A stretch of DNA of 64,000 nucleotides from Mastigias papua (taxonomy: Eukaryota > Cnidaria > Scyphozoa > Rhizostomeae > Mastigiidae). Where the stretch lies: assembly GCA_964019165.1 (NCBI GenBank), contig OZ025268.1, positions 7,439,517 through 7,503,516 on the forward strand, given 5' to 3'. The position numbers and the translations under genes were made by a program. Of this stretch, positions 1 to 32,300 are shown piece by piece. Within the stretch, counting starts at the first letter, position 1. Each line of letters begins with the position of its first letter. The notes below the pieces were generated by a model, which had not been told where the DNA came from, ran no database searches, and saw nothing but the letters and a program-made list of their open reading frames with translations.

Positions 1-630
1 AAGATTGCGGTCGCATTACTCTTCATAAAACCTCCTTGGTCAACGCACAAGTTATGGAGATATTGCTTGTTCTTTGGAAAAGTGTCTATAGGCTTTTGAT
101 ACCGTGACACGTTTAATTAGTGCGGAATATTGTAAGAAATGCTATACTACCTACATGTTTCCCAAACTATGGATTTAACAACCCACTCGTGTGCGAGTGT
201 GTGGTTTTTCATGAAACTTTAAGCCCTCATTCACTCCGATACGTGATTTATGTAGCAATTTTGCGCTGCAGAAATAGTAACTCATTGTCTTTAGAAATTA
301 CTCCCAGTATTTTTAATAGGAACTCTGTGAGCTTATTTAGAAAAGTAAGGGAGAGTAGGAGAATATATTAAAGAAACAATAGAGGGGAGGAATGTAGAAG
401 TCACTAATGTTGAGTTGGAACTTTACACCTTTGGCGCCGCCGTTGTTCATACCTCAATTAGGAATGAGCATCTGTACTGGTCTCGGTGCATGCAAGCATT
501 AGTTTGAAGCATAATTGGTTCTTCTATGTTACCCAGCCCATGCACGTGCTAGAACTAGACGTAACCTTGTTATTCAAATGGTATTTTTTTGGCTCACCTG
601 GTTAACTGCAGAGGTCATAACTCGTGTGTC

Positions 631-705
631 TCTTTTCGCTAATATAATCTCACAGTCAGAAGACCAGCACCTTCTCTAGACTACGAGATTACATTAGCGA
701 AAAGA
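631..705. repeat. near-perfect inverted repeat
   Basis: Arms at 631-651 and 685-705 are 21 bases each and pair almost completely, separated by 33 bases. The arms share the core TCTTTTCGCTAAT. It could be a short MITE remnant or a cruciform; no function is implied. Confidence 0.5.
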
Positions 706-907
706 AAGCCAAATTATAACGAAATACGGTCATGATGTCAAATTTCCAGTATTGCTCTTTGATATGGTTGTTCTGCAGTAAAGTAGCAAATGGTTTAATA
801 AACAGAACGACCAAACATGCAATGAGAATAAATTATAATAGTGATAACGAAGAGACGCTTGATGCACTTTGCAAAGAGATGGGACTCTGACAATTCTCAA
901 GAAAAAC

Positions 908-992
908 TTGCAAAAACTAATGGTGGAAATATTTAAGACGATCAACCAAAAATTTGCAAAAACTAATGTGGAAGTATATAAGACTATCAACC
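908..992 (+). repeat. two-unit tandem duplication, about 44 bp period
   Basis: The phrase TTGCAAAAACTAATG, followed by a related tail ending ATCAACCA, occurs at 908-948 and again at 952-992 with a few substitutions. It is a local duplication in non-coding sequence. Confidence 0.5.
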
Positions 993-1605
993 ACTTAAAG
1001 CCCCCATTTATGTTGGATCTTTTCACCAAAAAAGTGGTGGAGTATGATTTTGGAATTAAAATACTCTGCGAGCTTCCACCTGCCAGATCACAGAGGTTTG
1101 GTACAAATTCATTGAAACTCAGAGGTGCAACACCATATGCACCAAATTCTTTGAATTATCCCACCGAAGTGTTTCTTGATTTTTTATTTTGGATGGGGGC
1201 CATTTCGAGGTGACTTATAGAAGGGGGGGGGGCTTATACGCTTTTCTGAAACATGCCAGATAGCAAATAATGCTCTAAACTCCGATTGTTCATTTTGTGA
1301 CAGAATAGGTTTTTTTAATTTGACAGCTAATTTGCAACATTTATCATCTTCTGTGATTGGGACTTATTTGAGGGGAAATTTTTCAGGGGGGGCCAGTTCA
1401 AGGATTAGCTGTATGCAGGTGATAGCATAGGATTACTGTCAAAGTGTGCTAGAACTTGATCTGGCATAATTGCTTATCAGAAACAATGTATTTTAGTGCA
1501 AGATTTCTGCTCATGCACTAGTGCCATTAAATTCAAGTCATTGCTCTGTGAAATTTTTACTGAAGATTCTAGTTTCATTAATTTTTTGACTGATTTATTG
1601 TAGAG

Positions 1606-22534
<20,929 letters not shown>

Positions 22535-24387
22535 TAGATTGATTTTATTAATAGAAAGTAATGGTATCATTTATAGAAATACTATGTATGTACCATCATA
22601 TAAAATATTACAGGTAGCAGTGTTCTGCGATTGTATTGTGTCTATATACATATAAGTCAGTCACCTCATGCGCTACCATAAAGCATTATTACTTATTGCT
22701 TTGTTTTTCCTACTGGATTACTCCGACTATTGCTGTTGTAGTAGTTAACGGATAGGATAAGTTAGTGCACTTTGAGTACGTTTCGATAGATTTAGTATTG
22801 TATTTTGAGTACATTGTTGTACCACAGTGATTTTACCCCTTGAAATCATAGGCTAAAATCCAGGGCTTGATTCTCTAAATCGCATTCACGTGCCAAGACG
22901 TTCTTGTGAACTGTAAACTAGAACTCAAGAAACAGTTTTCTTAAGTACTCGTACTTGACAGAGATTTCCTATTCAGCATATGAACAAGGCAGGTGTGTCA
23001 ATAGATACGCTGATAATTTATATAATTTCGTGATTTTTGCTGAAAAATTTCCCTTTGCCGTATTTGTATTACTTTATACTGTAAGGTTGATTTTCTTTGT
23101 ATCAAAAAGTTACTTTAATTCCAAGTGTCGTGTTACATCATTGGGCAGCGACATTGTCTTCTGTTTATCATGGTCATGACCAGGCCAGCCAAGAGCTTTT
23201 GTAGGGCCCTGGCAATGGGATAGAAAGGACCCCCAAATGATATAATTGTATACAATTTCAAAACTATTGTAATCACCAAGAATCACTTGTTAACTTTTGG
23301 GACTCCTCTCCGGCTCGGGGCCCGAGACTGTCCGTTGTCCCTCGGCACCCAGATACCCTTGGTCCGGATATCTCCTTATTTCTGTTACTGACTGTGTGTC
23401 TAGGTCCTATGTTTTACACAGTATAGACGTAGCGAAACCCATGATATATGAAATACCACATATGATTGGATATTCACTCAGCTCCTAGCTGTTAATATCA
23501 CCTCGATACCTATTACTTATGTAACACAACAGTTGGAATACTAAATGTTATTAAGTATGTGATTGTACTTTGGTATACTACTTGTTGCATTGAAGTGGGT
23601 ATCTGATAAATGTTACTTTTGAATTAACCATTATCATTTGGACCAGACTGGAAAGTTGGGCAATTGTCAGTGTGGTGCTGAATACGCCCGAGCTCGTATG
23701 ACGCAAGCGGAGATCTTCTACGTACACTTCTCTCAGATATCAATGCTTTTTACTATTTTCTTGCTTACTTTCCAGCCTGGTATCACGTTATTCTTTGTTA
23801 ATATTTTTTCGTTTTATTGCACTTTCTGCTAATAACTCTTCGCATTTTACGGAAGTTACTCAATTTCTTTATCCTTGCAATTCCAGTAAAACTAGGCACT
23901 GGCATGATCTTGTAGAATCATTCCAAAGCCCACCCCTCCCAACTATTGCTTTTGGATGGATGAATTGGTACTTGTGGGTAAAGTGAGTAATTTACATCTT
24001 TTCCTGGTCGAGGTGAAACCGCATTCGTTGCACATTTCTTTGCCCCCATATGATTGTATTACACAGATCTTGATATGCAGACCATGTTTTTGGCATTTCA
24101 TTCGACCGATATGCCCGTTGCGAAATTTAAAATCGGTATTGATGCAGATTTCATGAATTTATGCATTGATCGTGGATGATAAGATGCTGAGCTGCCCCTA
24201 AGTCCTACAGACACCGCTCAGCTGTATTTATAGGAGTTTGGGTGGGGCACCTTGATCGTTCACCCCTTTTACGATTCACGTACAGGCCTCTCTCTGCATA
24301 CGTCCAATCCACAAGCGTTCCGTTGAAGTTGACTGTTAAACCAGGAATATTCCTGAAGAGTCCATATTTTGTGTAAACTGATCACTT
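22535..24387. other. intergenic, nothing recognised
   Basis: 3' flank of the WH1 gene. No canonical AATAAA lies close to the stop; TATAAAATATT near 22600 is the nearest candidate. A GC-richer patch around 23290-23370 has no recognisable content. No gene is supported. Confidence 0.4.
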
Positions 24388-24391
24388 TTAA

Positions 24392-24406
24392 GGTGGACGT
24401 TTACCT
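24392..24406. repeat. left terminal inverted repeat of the TTAA transposon
   Basis: GGTGGACGTTTACCT, preceded by TTAA at 24388-24391. Confidence 0.9.
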
Positions 24407-25026
24407 TATGGAGAACCTGACAGTGGTTCCAAAGAATATCATTTTTCAGTATTTCACTATCCATAGAAATCATGGTTATGCTGATGATAATAGTAAGTAA
24501 TGAATAAATTTTTTGAAAATAGTCAATAAAAACAGGTCACGTGACCGTGGTGTATTTTGCGGACTGGAATTTCACCATACTAACAAATGCTTGAGTAAAG
24601 GTACATAATAGATAAAAGATCATATAAACACTTAACATGCATGAATGTATTTATCACATAAGGCTCCTTGTTTTGTGCAGACAGAATTTTGCCATGGCAA
24701 CAGTTGCTAGGGGTAATTGCTAAAAACTGTTTTTCTTGGATACAGCAGTCAAAAATGAGCATAGGGGAATTTCCTCTGCTGAAAACAATTAGAAGGGTGA
24801 AGGAAATAATCTGAAAAAGTTTGGTCAAATTATGTTGCCTGTGTCAATTTTCATCTTTTCTCAAAGTCTAGAAGTCCCGTTTCTTAAAAATGCCTGTCAA
24901 ATGTTTAGCTATGTTTCTGAACTATGAACTAATCAATATGAGCATGAATGATGCCTAAAAAGCAAGGATCATATCTTGGGATACCTAAGATAAGTTGTTA
25001 AGTTATTGCCATGATAAATTGAATGT

Positions 25027-27102
25027 CTATTTCCTTTTCTGCCTTTTAAGGGTTGAATACTCCACAAATATTTTTCTCTCATCAACAAAAGTAATTGGGA
25101 TGTCATCTGCTGGTGAGCTATTATGTTTGCTGGGCAATGTCTTCTTCATTTTATTGTCAGGCACCTTGTGCACTGTGAAACCACCAGGCATGTAGCTTTG
25201 TCCTTTCTTGGTGCATTTCTTTCTTTCCTGTCTAAGAACCTTCCTTCTCTTCAAATACGATGACTTACATTTCCGACCAACATCTTGTACTCTTGTAGCA
25301 TTCTCTATTCGGTATCCCCTCAATGTATTTATTCCAATGTTTGGTAACCCAACTTCTTCTAACACTTTCCCTTGTCCTGCTGCTCCACAATTCCAGGTAA
25401 GAACTGAAAGTGATGCTGCTGATTTAAGCTTCGTTTGGCCACAAAACACTCGCTTTGGACATTTGGACCAGAGAATGTTGTTCAATGACTCGTTTTGGTT
25501 TTGTGTAAGGCCTTTCTGGCATCTTTCCAGAAGAGATGTTTCTGATAGTCTCTCAAAGATTGGTTTGAGTTCATGTCTAAAAACTGTAGGCAAACACTTT
25601 GAATGGTCATATGTACAAGTCTGTAATGCTATATCTTTCTGGTATTTGCACCAAGAATTTGCTCCAGATGGGCAAAGACGATGTTGATATGCTAGTGTAT
25701 CATTCTCACCGGCAATCATATGAAAATAGATTGCCCATATTGAATGTTTTACAGATGTAATGTTGCCTTGATTCCTACGAATGGCATTTCCATAATAATT
25801 TTGCATAGAGTCAATTACTGCATCTGTAAGACGACCTTGGCCACCAATACTACCACCATCAGGAAGCTTGTTTCCTTTTGACTTGTTCTTATAGTTCCTT
25901 AAATTTGAACCCATTCGTTTTTGGATGTGTCCAATGCAGTCTTCTTTGACAATATGATATTCTGAGCCATACTTGTTAAATAATGCTTCTGCAACCTCTC
26001 CAAAGGAAGATGAATCGCCATCTCCTACATACGTAGTATACTTCAAGTTGTGCTTTTCAATTGAACGCATGAATATGGTAATGGCAGCTTCAGTTTCCAT
26101 TGATCCTGAAGACTTAGAATGATTAACAGAACATTCATGCTTATGTTTATCAAACCAAGTGATGTATTCTTTTGATGACTTATCCTTGCCTCCTTTTGCT
26201 TTGCACTGGAAACACACCTTTGATTTAATTTCAAAATCTAGTACCTCTCCAGTTTCCACTGACAGCACAAACACAACCCCATGTAAGGATGAAAAACCAT
26301 ATCGTTTCTGCCAGGTGCCATCCACTGTGACACTGACTGGAAAGGCATCATGCTCAATATTTAGACCCATGCAAGCTTCATCTTTGTCTTTCAGAATCCT
26401 TTTTAATCGTGTTGCAGCATTTGCTAAGCAATCTTCTGCTGTACTTGATGCAGCAAGCTCCAACTTAAGTAGATGATTATTGTATGATCTTTTAGATATA
26501 GGTGGTGGTAGATTCAATGCTGCACATAGTTTCTTAAGGCTGGATAATCCATTTCCAGTAGTTAGGCCCCCATGGACTAACCTCATGTTTACTTCTGAAT
26601 GACCCTGTCTCGGGGCACCTAGTTTGCTACTTGTTTCAAAGAATGTGGTCTCTCCACAACTAGTACATTGAAAAAAAAGTTTCTCATGTAACCCAATTCG
26701 CTTACTGTCATCCTGAAAAAGCTTCAGATGACTGTTAGGATTCTTACAAGTTTTACAAATTGCAACCTTCTCAAGAACTTCACACAACACTCCAATGTCA
26801 ACTATTTTACATCCATACGCACCGAAATTTGCTTTCTTTGACGTAGTTGATGATCCAGACACTATTCCGAGTTCAAATGCGCGATTTCGAGTCATTGTCT
26901 CGTCCTTTTCGATTGCAAATAAAGGGCAGTTGCTATCGATTTTATCTAGGGATCTGTTCAACTTATCCGGGGTTGAACTCTCAATGGGCCTAGGGGCAGG
27001 TGGTGGCGAATATTGATTCTGTTGAAGCTCCTGCTTTCTAGTGCCAGTAAATCTACCCTTCCGACTCTTAATATATCGACTACGAGCTTTTTTCCCCGTC
27101 AT
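25027..27102 (-). CDS. transposase, Mutator-like (PF20700-type) domain, 691 aa
   Basis: Cuts and inserts the surrounding element. The basic N-terminus (KKARSRYIKSRKGRF) suits DNA binding. A zinc-finger-like part follows (CKTCKNPNSH ... FFQCTSCGE, about 115-150). The catalytic core has VTVDGTWQKRYG with Asp261, a cysteine-rich insert (CFQCKAK ... HECSVNHSKSSGSME), YVGDGDSSS with Asp361/Asp363, and QNQNESLNN with Glu538. These are good candidates for a DDE triad. The DGTWQKR..SS..GVV pattern with a C..C...C..NH..SSGSME block is what I associate with the Mutator-like transposase family common in invertebrates. The basic tail is probably a nuclear signal. There are no internal stops or frameshifts. 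Start: the first ATG, 416 bp inside the right end. Confidence 0.8.
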   Translation of the reverse strand: MTGKKARSRYIKSRKGRFTGTRKQELQQNQYSPPPAPRPIESSTPDKLNRSLDKIDSNCPLFAIEKDETMTRNRAFELGIVSGSSTTSKKANFGAYGCKIVDIGVLCEVLEKVAICKTCKNPNSHLKLFQDDSKRIGLHEKLFFQCTSCGETTFFETSSKLGAPRQGHSEVNMRLVHGGLTTGNGLSSLKKLCAALNLPPPISKRSYNNHLLKLELAASSTAEDCLANAATRLKRILKDKDEACMGLNIEHDAFPVSVTVDGTWQKRYGFSSLHGVVFVLSVETGEVLDFEIKSKVCFQCKAKGGKDKSSKEYITWFDKHKHECSVNHSKSSGSMETEAAITIFMRSIEKHNLKYTTYVGDGDSSSFGEVAEALFNKYGSEYHIVKEDCIGHIQKRMGSNLRNYKNKSKGNKLPDGGSIGGQGRLTDAVIDSMQNYYGNAIRRNQGNITSVKHSIWAIYFHMIAGENDTLAYQHRLCPSGANSWCKYQKDIALQTCTYDHSKCLPTVFRHELKPIFERLSETSLLERCQKGLTQNQNESLNNILWSKCPKRVFCGQTKLKSAASLSVLTWNCGAAGQGKVLEEVGLPNIGINTLRGYRIENATRVQDVGRKCKSSYLKRRKVLRQERKKCTKKGQSYMPGGFTVHKVPDNKMKKTLPSKHNSSPADDIPITFVDERKIFVEYSTLKRQKRK

Positions 27103-27503
27103 GTTGCTAATAAGTATTTAAAACTATCACAGTATTTCAGATACAGTCACCAAAAACACGTCACTATATCCAGCATGTGCTTGAAAACATTAGCTATATT
27201 TTGCCAAAAGTACTTCGTGTAAAGCAAGCAATTCAATTCAATAGCTCACTAAAAGTTTTCTTTGAATTAACCTACATACAACCCTATTATTTCCACAGCG
27301 TTGCGAGAAGTGGGGGAATAATATCCCTAGCAACGCTCACAATGTGGTTGCTATGGGAAGTAAACATATCATTTCCTTTGTTTTTGCCCCACCCAGAATT
27401 AGATTTGAAATATAAACCTACTGACATGGAAGTATATACGTTTGGCCAGCATTTGACATAAAATGAGCAAAAATGAAAAAATTTCAATTTTGACAAAAAT
27501 TTT

Positions 27504-27518
27504 AGGTAAACGTCCACC
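27504..27518. repeat. right terminal inverted repeat of the TTAA transposon
   Basis: AGGTAAACGTCCACC, followed by TTAA at 27519-27522; exact reverse complement of the left end. Confidence 0.9.
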
Positions 27519-27522
27519 TTAA

Positions 27523-29349
27523 TTATCTTAATTGTACAATGTTGAAATTCCAACTTTCCCATAGATGGTGTAATAGTGAATTGGGTTTGAAATATTTTTT
27601 GTGATTATTGCTATTTATTTGTGAGTATTATAATCATATATAAAACTGAAATTCTTTAATTTTGATGAATTAGAACACTAGTCCGTGTCCAAATTTGACG
27701 ATGTTGTACTGGCGCCTCTATACACTATGATTAAGTAGTTCCTCCATATCAGCTGCTTGTTGCGTATAGTTGTTATTTGTGTTGAATTGTGTTATTTTGT
27801 GCAGCGCTGTGTTGCATAGTGCTCACTGCCTATTTTACGGAAAATCTCGATGGCCACAATATGCTACGATAAACTTTTGCCCACACCTTGCACGAGTAAT
27901 TTTCGTGACCACGCCTTGTGTTCATCCAGAATTGTAGCTATTATGCTCTCTTGTTTGACATCATGTTGAATGGTGTTGATTGTTCTTTTGGGTCATACCA
28001 TGAAGTGCCACAGAAGGTTATTACGTGAGGAATGATTGTCAAAAAAGTAGAAGAAACTGCAGAGTTCAACATTATCAGAAGGTAACCGCAGTTTTAAATT
28101 TCGACGACCATACTCATTTGCGAAGACCACACTAAAGTAGGCATTAGTTGTGTTTTCAGTTGCATCATCTACCTCGATCTTGGTACTTAAGTAAGACACA
28201 TTTCGCAGTAACATTTGTCAATACTGACAGAAACTGTTCGATCCTCCTCTTGATGTTTTAAATACAAATTTGGTAGAAAGAAATTAACAAAACCTTTGAA
28301 CAATGTCTGATAACAAATAGGGAATATGTTGTGGGCTGCATGGATTTCTCTTTTACAACCAATGAAGTAAAAATTTGTTGAGGGAACAATATTACTTCAT
28401 AGTGTAGCCTCGACTCGGCATTTAGGGTACCGTAAATCATCGAAATAGTTAGCCCCCTTGGTGGCTTATTTATTTTGATACTTGTTTGGTGGGGGCTTTG
28501 TCGAAGGGAGGGCTTGTTCGAGGGGAAGCTTATAAAATTATTTGACACATGTTGCATAAAAATGTCAATGTCAAAATTCCACAGCTCCATAATATTTAGA
28601 TAACAGTCTTCATTTAAACATCAGTATACATCATAGTCTTCATCATTGTCTGTGGTGGGAGCTTACTTGAGGGGGGCTTATTAACAATTTGAATTTCTAG
28701 CATTGGTGCTCAATTGAGTGGGGGCTTTTTCGAGAGGGATCAATTTGAGGTTTTACGGTATTTACTTCCAATGGTATCTATGAAAAAAATTAGTAAATCG
28801 AAAACACGAACCAATGTAAGATTGCAGATTCCTGTCTTTAATTGACGATTTTAGGAAGTCATCTCAATATGGCGTAAGTTTTTTTGGCGCATAAGTCTTG
28901 CTTGTCAAAGATGTACCCTCGTATAAAGCAGAGACTGAGTACACATTTTTTATAAGAAAAAAGTTTATAAGAAAATGAGGCTCAAATGGCCAAATCTTAA
29001 GAATATCCTAAGAAAATCACAAGGCTCAAGTTCAAGAAAATGCTAAGAAAATCACAGTTCATCTTCTTTACATGCCAAAAATTGCTATTTGCTCATTTTT
29101 GCAAACTCTCGTACAATGATCGAGACTTATGGTGGCCCAACAAATACAGTAGCCTGTTTCAGCCAGTTTATTCTTTTAAAAGTTAAGAAAATCTCAGCCT
29201 CAAATTCGTGAAAAGTTAAGAAAATTGAGCCTAAGGAAAAAAGTGTCGCTCTTCTAAAAAAGCGTTTACAAGTGTTTGGTATCCATGTTGCTGCCGTAGC
29301 AGTGTCGATACCAGCCTCGATTTCATACCTTAACTCCATTTAGGCCAAA
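27523..29349. other. intergenic, upstream of LEO1, repeat-rich
   Basis: No gene is supported. It contains the MITE-like repeat at 28428-28760. From about 28940 to 29260 it has AAGAAAA-rich sequence with several AAGTTAAGAAAAT-type phrases. The LEO1 promoter should lie close to 29300, but no clear core element is visible. Confidence 0.4.
28428..28760. repeat. G-rich MITE-like repeat with TACCGTAAA ends
   Basis: TACCGTAAA at 28428-28436 is mirrored by TTTACGGTA ending at 28760. Inside are repeated phrases such as GGGGGCTTTTTCGAG and GGGGGGCTTATT. Similar G-rich phrases occur at about 1190-1400 and 61190-61445. It is non-coding. Confidence 0.55.
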
Positions 29350-32300
29350 ATGTCGACTGCGGATCTATTTGGGACAGACTCCGAAAGCGACGATGACGAA
29401 TTCGATGCTGGACAAGTAAATGAAGGAGACTCTGAAGGTGGAACTCCAAGGTATGCTTCAGATCGCGGAAGCTCTGATGAAGGTGAATTAGATGACCAGG
29501 ACAATGAAAAAGAAAGACAGAGCAGGCCAGAGGAAGAACGTGGCGTCGAAGAAGACGAAGAAAATTCTGGGAATGATCAGGAAGAACAAGGTGATGATGA
29601 TGACGACGATGAAGATGATGATGATGAGAGAAATGATGACACAATAAGGAAGACGAGTATTTTGAATGATGGGGCTGGCGAAAGTGACGCCGATGAGGAT
29701 GTATTGTCAAGTAAACACCATCAAATGCAACCATACAATGGATCAGATGACGACGAAAATGAGGACGGTTCTAATCATGAGGAGAAAAACAGGGTTTGTA
29801 GTTTCAGATGCATTGACCTGATGTAGAGATACCCGCAATAGGAGCCTGAATGTAAATATACCTTGTTTCCTGGAATTGTTTTAATAGAGTGCCTTGCTAA
29901 TGTTTTGTAACACGTTTGTTCCATTGCCAAACGCAATTTATTTCAGTTCAGTTTCATATGTTATATAGTTTCTCTTCGTATATGACATTTGATATAATAC
30001 ATTAAATACAACAGAGAAAAACATAAGTTAAGCATACAGACAGAATAGTATAAGTATTAAAACACGAGGAAACAAATGTTGACAGGGGAATTTCTTAAGG
30101 AGAAATATCTCTCAATAGCAAGACTAACCGAAAAATACATGTTTCCTTCTTGAAATCATACACAGGGTTTGGTTTTAAAATTAAATTTCAAAATTCAACA
30201 CTGTTTGTTTTAACATAAAGTATGTGCTGGGTTTTGACTTAAGAAAAATAATTTAAATAGTTCACATTGGACCTTCATAGTCTATATTTTTTCCAAAAAT
30301 CGAAGTTTACACATCATACACCATTCTGCACTCAGCAGCTCTTATGGTGCGTAGTGCATCACATATGAACACATTTTCTCATGAAGAAGGTTGTTACATG
30401 GCTTTCAATCCCCCTCTTTTCTCTTCCCTGTAGGACTTTCAATATGCAGATAACTTCAGTATGTCATAAAGATGGAATCTATGAATATTTTGGCATTGTA
30501 TTGGCATATCATGATTTGATATTGTTATCTTTATGACACAGTTGAATCACATGCTTTTTTATAAGGAACCACTTTGTTAGAAACCTGCACGTAGAATGCC
30601 AAAATATTTAAAGAACTTATGCTACTAAAGGAAAATTCCCTAAGGAACTTTTCAATTTGAACAGTTTTTATAGCACCAAACAATCAAGAATTAGGACGCT
30701 GGTTCCACTCATTTACTCTTAGGTTCCTAATAAACGTCCCGGGATGCTTATTAATTTGTTGATTTTTTTCTGACCCCCCTGGACCTTATTAGGACCCCCC
30801 ATTTATTAATTTTCAAATATTTGACAGATGAGGTTGTCCTTTTCTTCTTCAACTTTTACAAATTGTTTGTCTTTGTGTGCTCCGTTAATATATCAGAGAA
30901 ATTTTTATGCTTACAGTATATACATAGATTTTCATGCTGTATTTGGCTTATAAATCTTATTCTTGGGTTATCTTAAACACTGTTCTTATTAGTTTCTCTT
31001 GTTTTTGAAAAGATATCCTCTATGGAATTGTGTTTTTTAGAGATTTTGACATTTTATGAAATTCTGACCCTCCTGTTTATTAAATTTTCGAAAATTTTCC
31101 TACCCCCCTACTATTATAACCCCCCATTTATTAGGAACCTAAGAGTACAGCCAAAACCCTCATAGATTGTTTGGTATACTTTTGGAACTAGACCTTGAGC
31201 TAGGTTCCTTAAAAAAACATGTAATAGTTGATGTGCAAACTTTAGAGTTTTCATTCTGGTATTTGCAGCATTTATCTGCACAATAGATGCACCAGCTACA
31301 TTAAAAATCCCATTTCATGTTATATTATATGATAAATCAATAGATGCCCTTTTCTTGTGCTGTTTCACAGAATACTTGTATAATGTGTACTAGGAACTGG
31401 CTTGATTTAACTCAACTGCTTCAAAACTTGTGTCTTTACAATAGGGTGAAGAAAGAACTGCTGAATATGAGAAACCTGCTGCACCAACCCACAAAGATAT
31501 TTTTGGTGAAGAGCTGGATGTCTCATCAGATGAAGAAGATGAGACTATCAATCAGGTAGTGCATTTGTGCTATGTTTCCAAAATCAGTTATATTGGAATC
31601 AGTAATCAGTTGGCTGACACTGTGGACTGTTGATCTTTACTCTTGATAGTTTTAGGTACTATCTCTTACTGTAACAACTCCAGGATTATTCGGTTTTCCT
31701 GTTGATGTAAGTTGAATAGTTTTATCTTGTTTTGGCGCACACATTTGTGTATTGAATTTCAAACATATATTGCCATCATTATGGTTTAAAGGCATTATTA
31801 GCATTTCTGAGTTGGATTTCAAATGTTGCTGGGGATTTGACTGTCTGAACTATGACTGTATTTAGGAAGCATCACAAATAGAGGAAGCAAAGGAGGCCAG
31901 GGACATAAATAATGAATCTAAGTCAGATTCTCAGCAAGAGGAGCAGCAACAAGAAGAAGGAGTAGCAATTGAAATTGAATTGCCAAAAGTTGATACCACC
32001 ATTGGTGATGATGTGTTTTTTGTCAAGCTCCCAAACTTTCTCAGCATTGAGACAAAGCCATTTGATCAAGCATTTTATGAGGATGAAATTGATGAAGATG
32101 AAGTCTTGGATGATGAAGGTCGTGCAAGGTTAAAATTGAAGGTGTGTTGTTTTTTTCCTTTTGCACGGTTATGTTCCCTTTGTTTCCCACAGGCTTTTAT
32201 TTGTCATTTTCTTCCTGTTGCTCTGGATTTCCCATTATGAGATATGCAATTCTTTACTTTCAGAGGTATTCTGGAGGATGGAAAATTGATGTTGTGTAAT

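Larger units (their letters stand above)
1..1603. other. 5' flank of the WH1-domain gene, no gene recognised
   Basis: No coding region is supported here. The open frames are short and show no family resemblance. The stretch holds an inverted repeat at 631-705, a local tandem duplication at 908-992, and G-rich phrases near 1193-1235 and 1370-1400 that resemble the G-rich MITE-like repeats seen elsewhere in the window. A 5' untranslated exon and the promoter of the downstream gene probably lie here or further left, because the first coding exon begins two bases after a splice acceptor. I could not place them. Confidence 0.4.
24392..27518 (-). mobile_element. complete TTAA-target DNA transposon (Kolobok-like), 3.1 kb
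   Basis: The ends are perfect 15-bp inverted repeats: GGTGGACGTTTACCT at 24392-24406 and its reverse complement at 27504-27518. Both are directly flanked by TTAA (24388-24391 and 27519-27522), the target duplication typical of Kolobok and piggyBac elements. The single ORF inside (27102-25027, minus) encodes a transposase unlike piggyBac. The Kolobok assignment is inferred from the TTAA duplication and ORF type. Both ends and the ORF are intact, so the copy is young or still mobile. It lies between the WH1 gene and LEO1. Confidence 0.85.

Noticed and set aside
25208..26476. Plus-strand open frames within the transposon
   Set aside because: They are antisense shadows of the 691-codon transposase.
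29330..29734. Minus-strand His-rich open frame opposite LEO1 exon 1
   Set aside because: It is the mirror of GAT/GAC-rich acidic LEO1 codons, and the plus strand is clearly the coding one.
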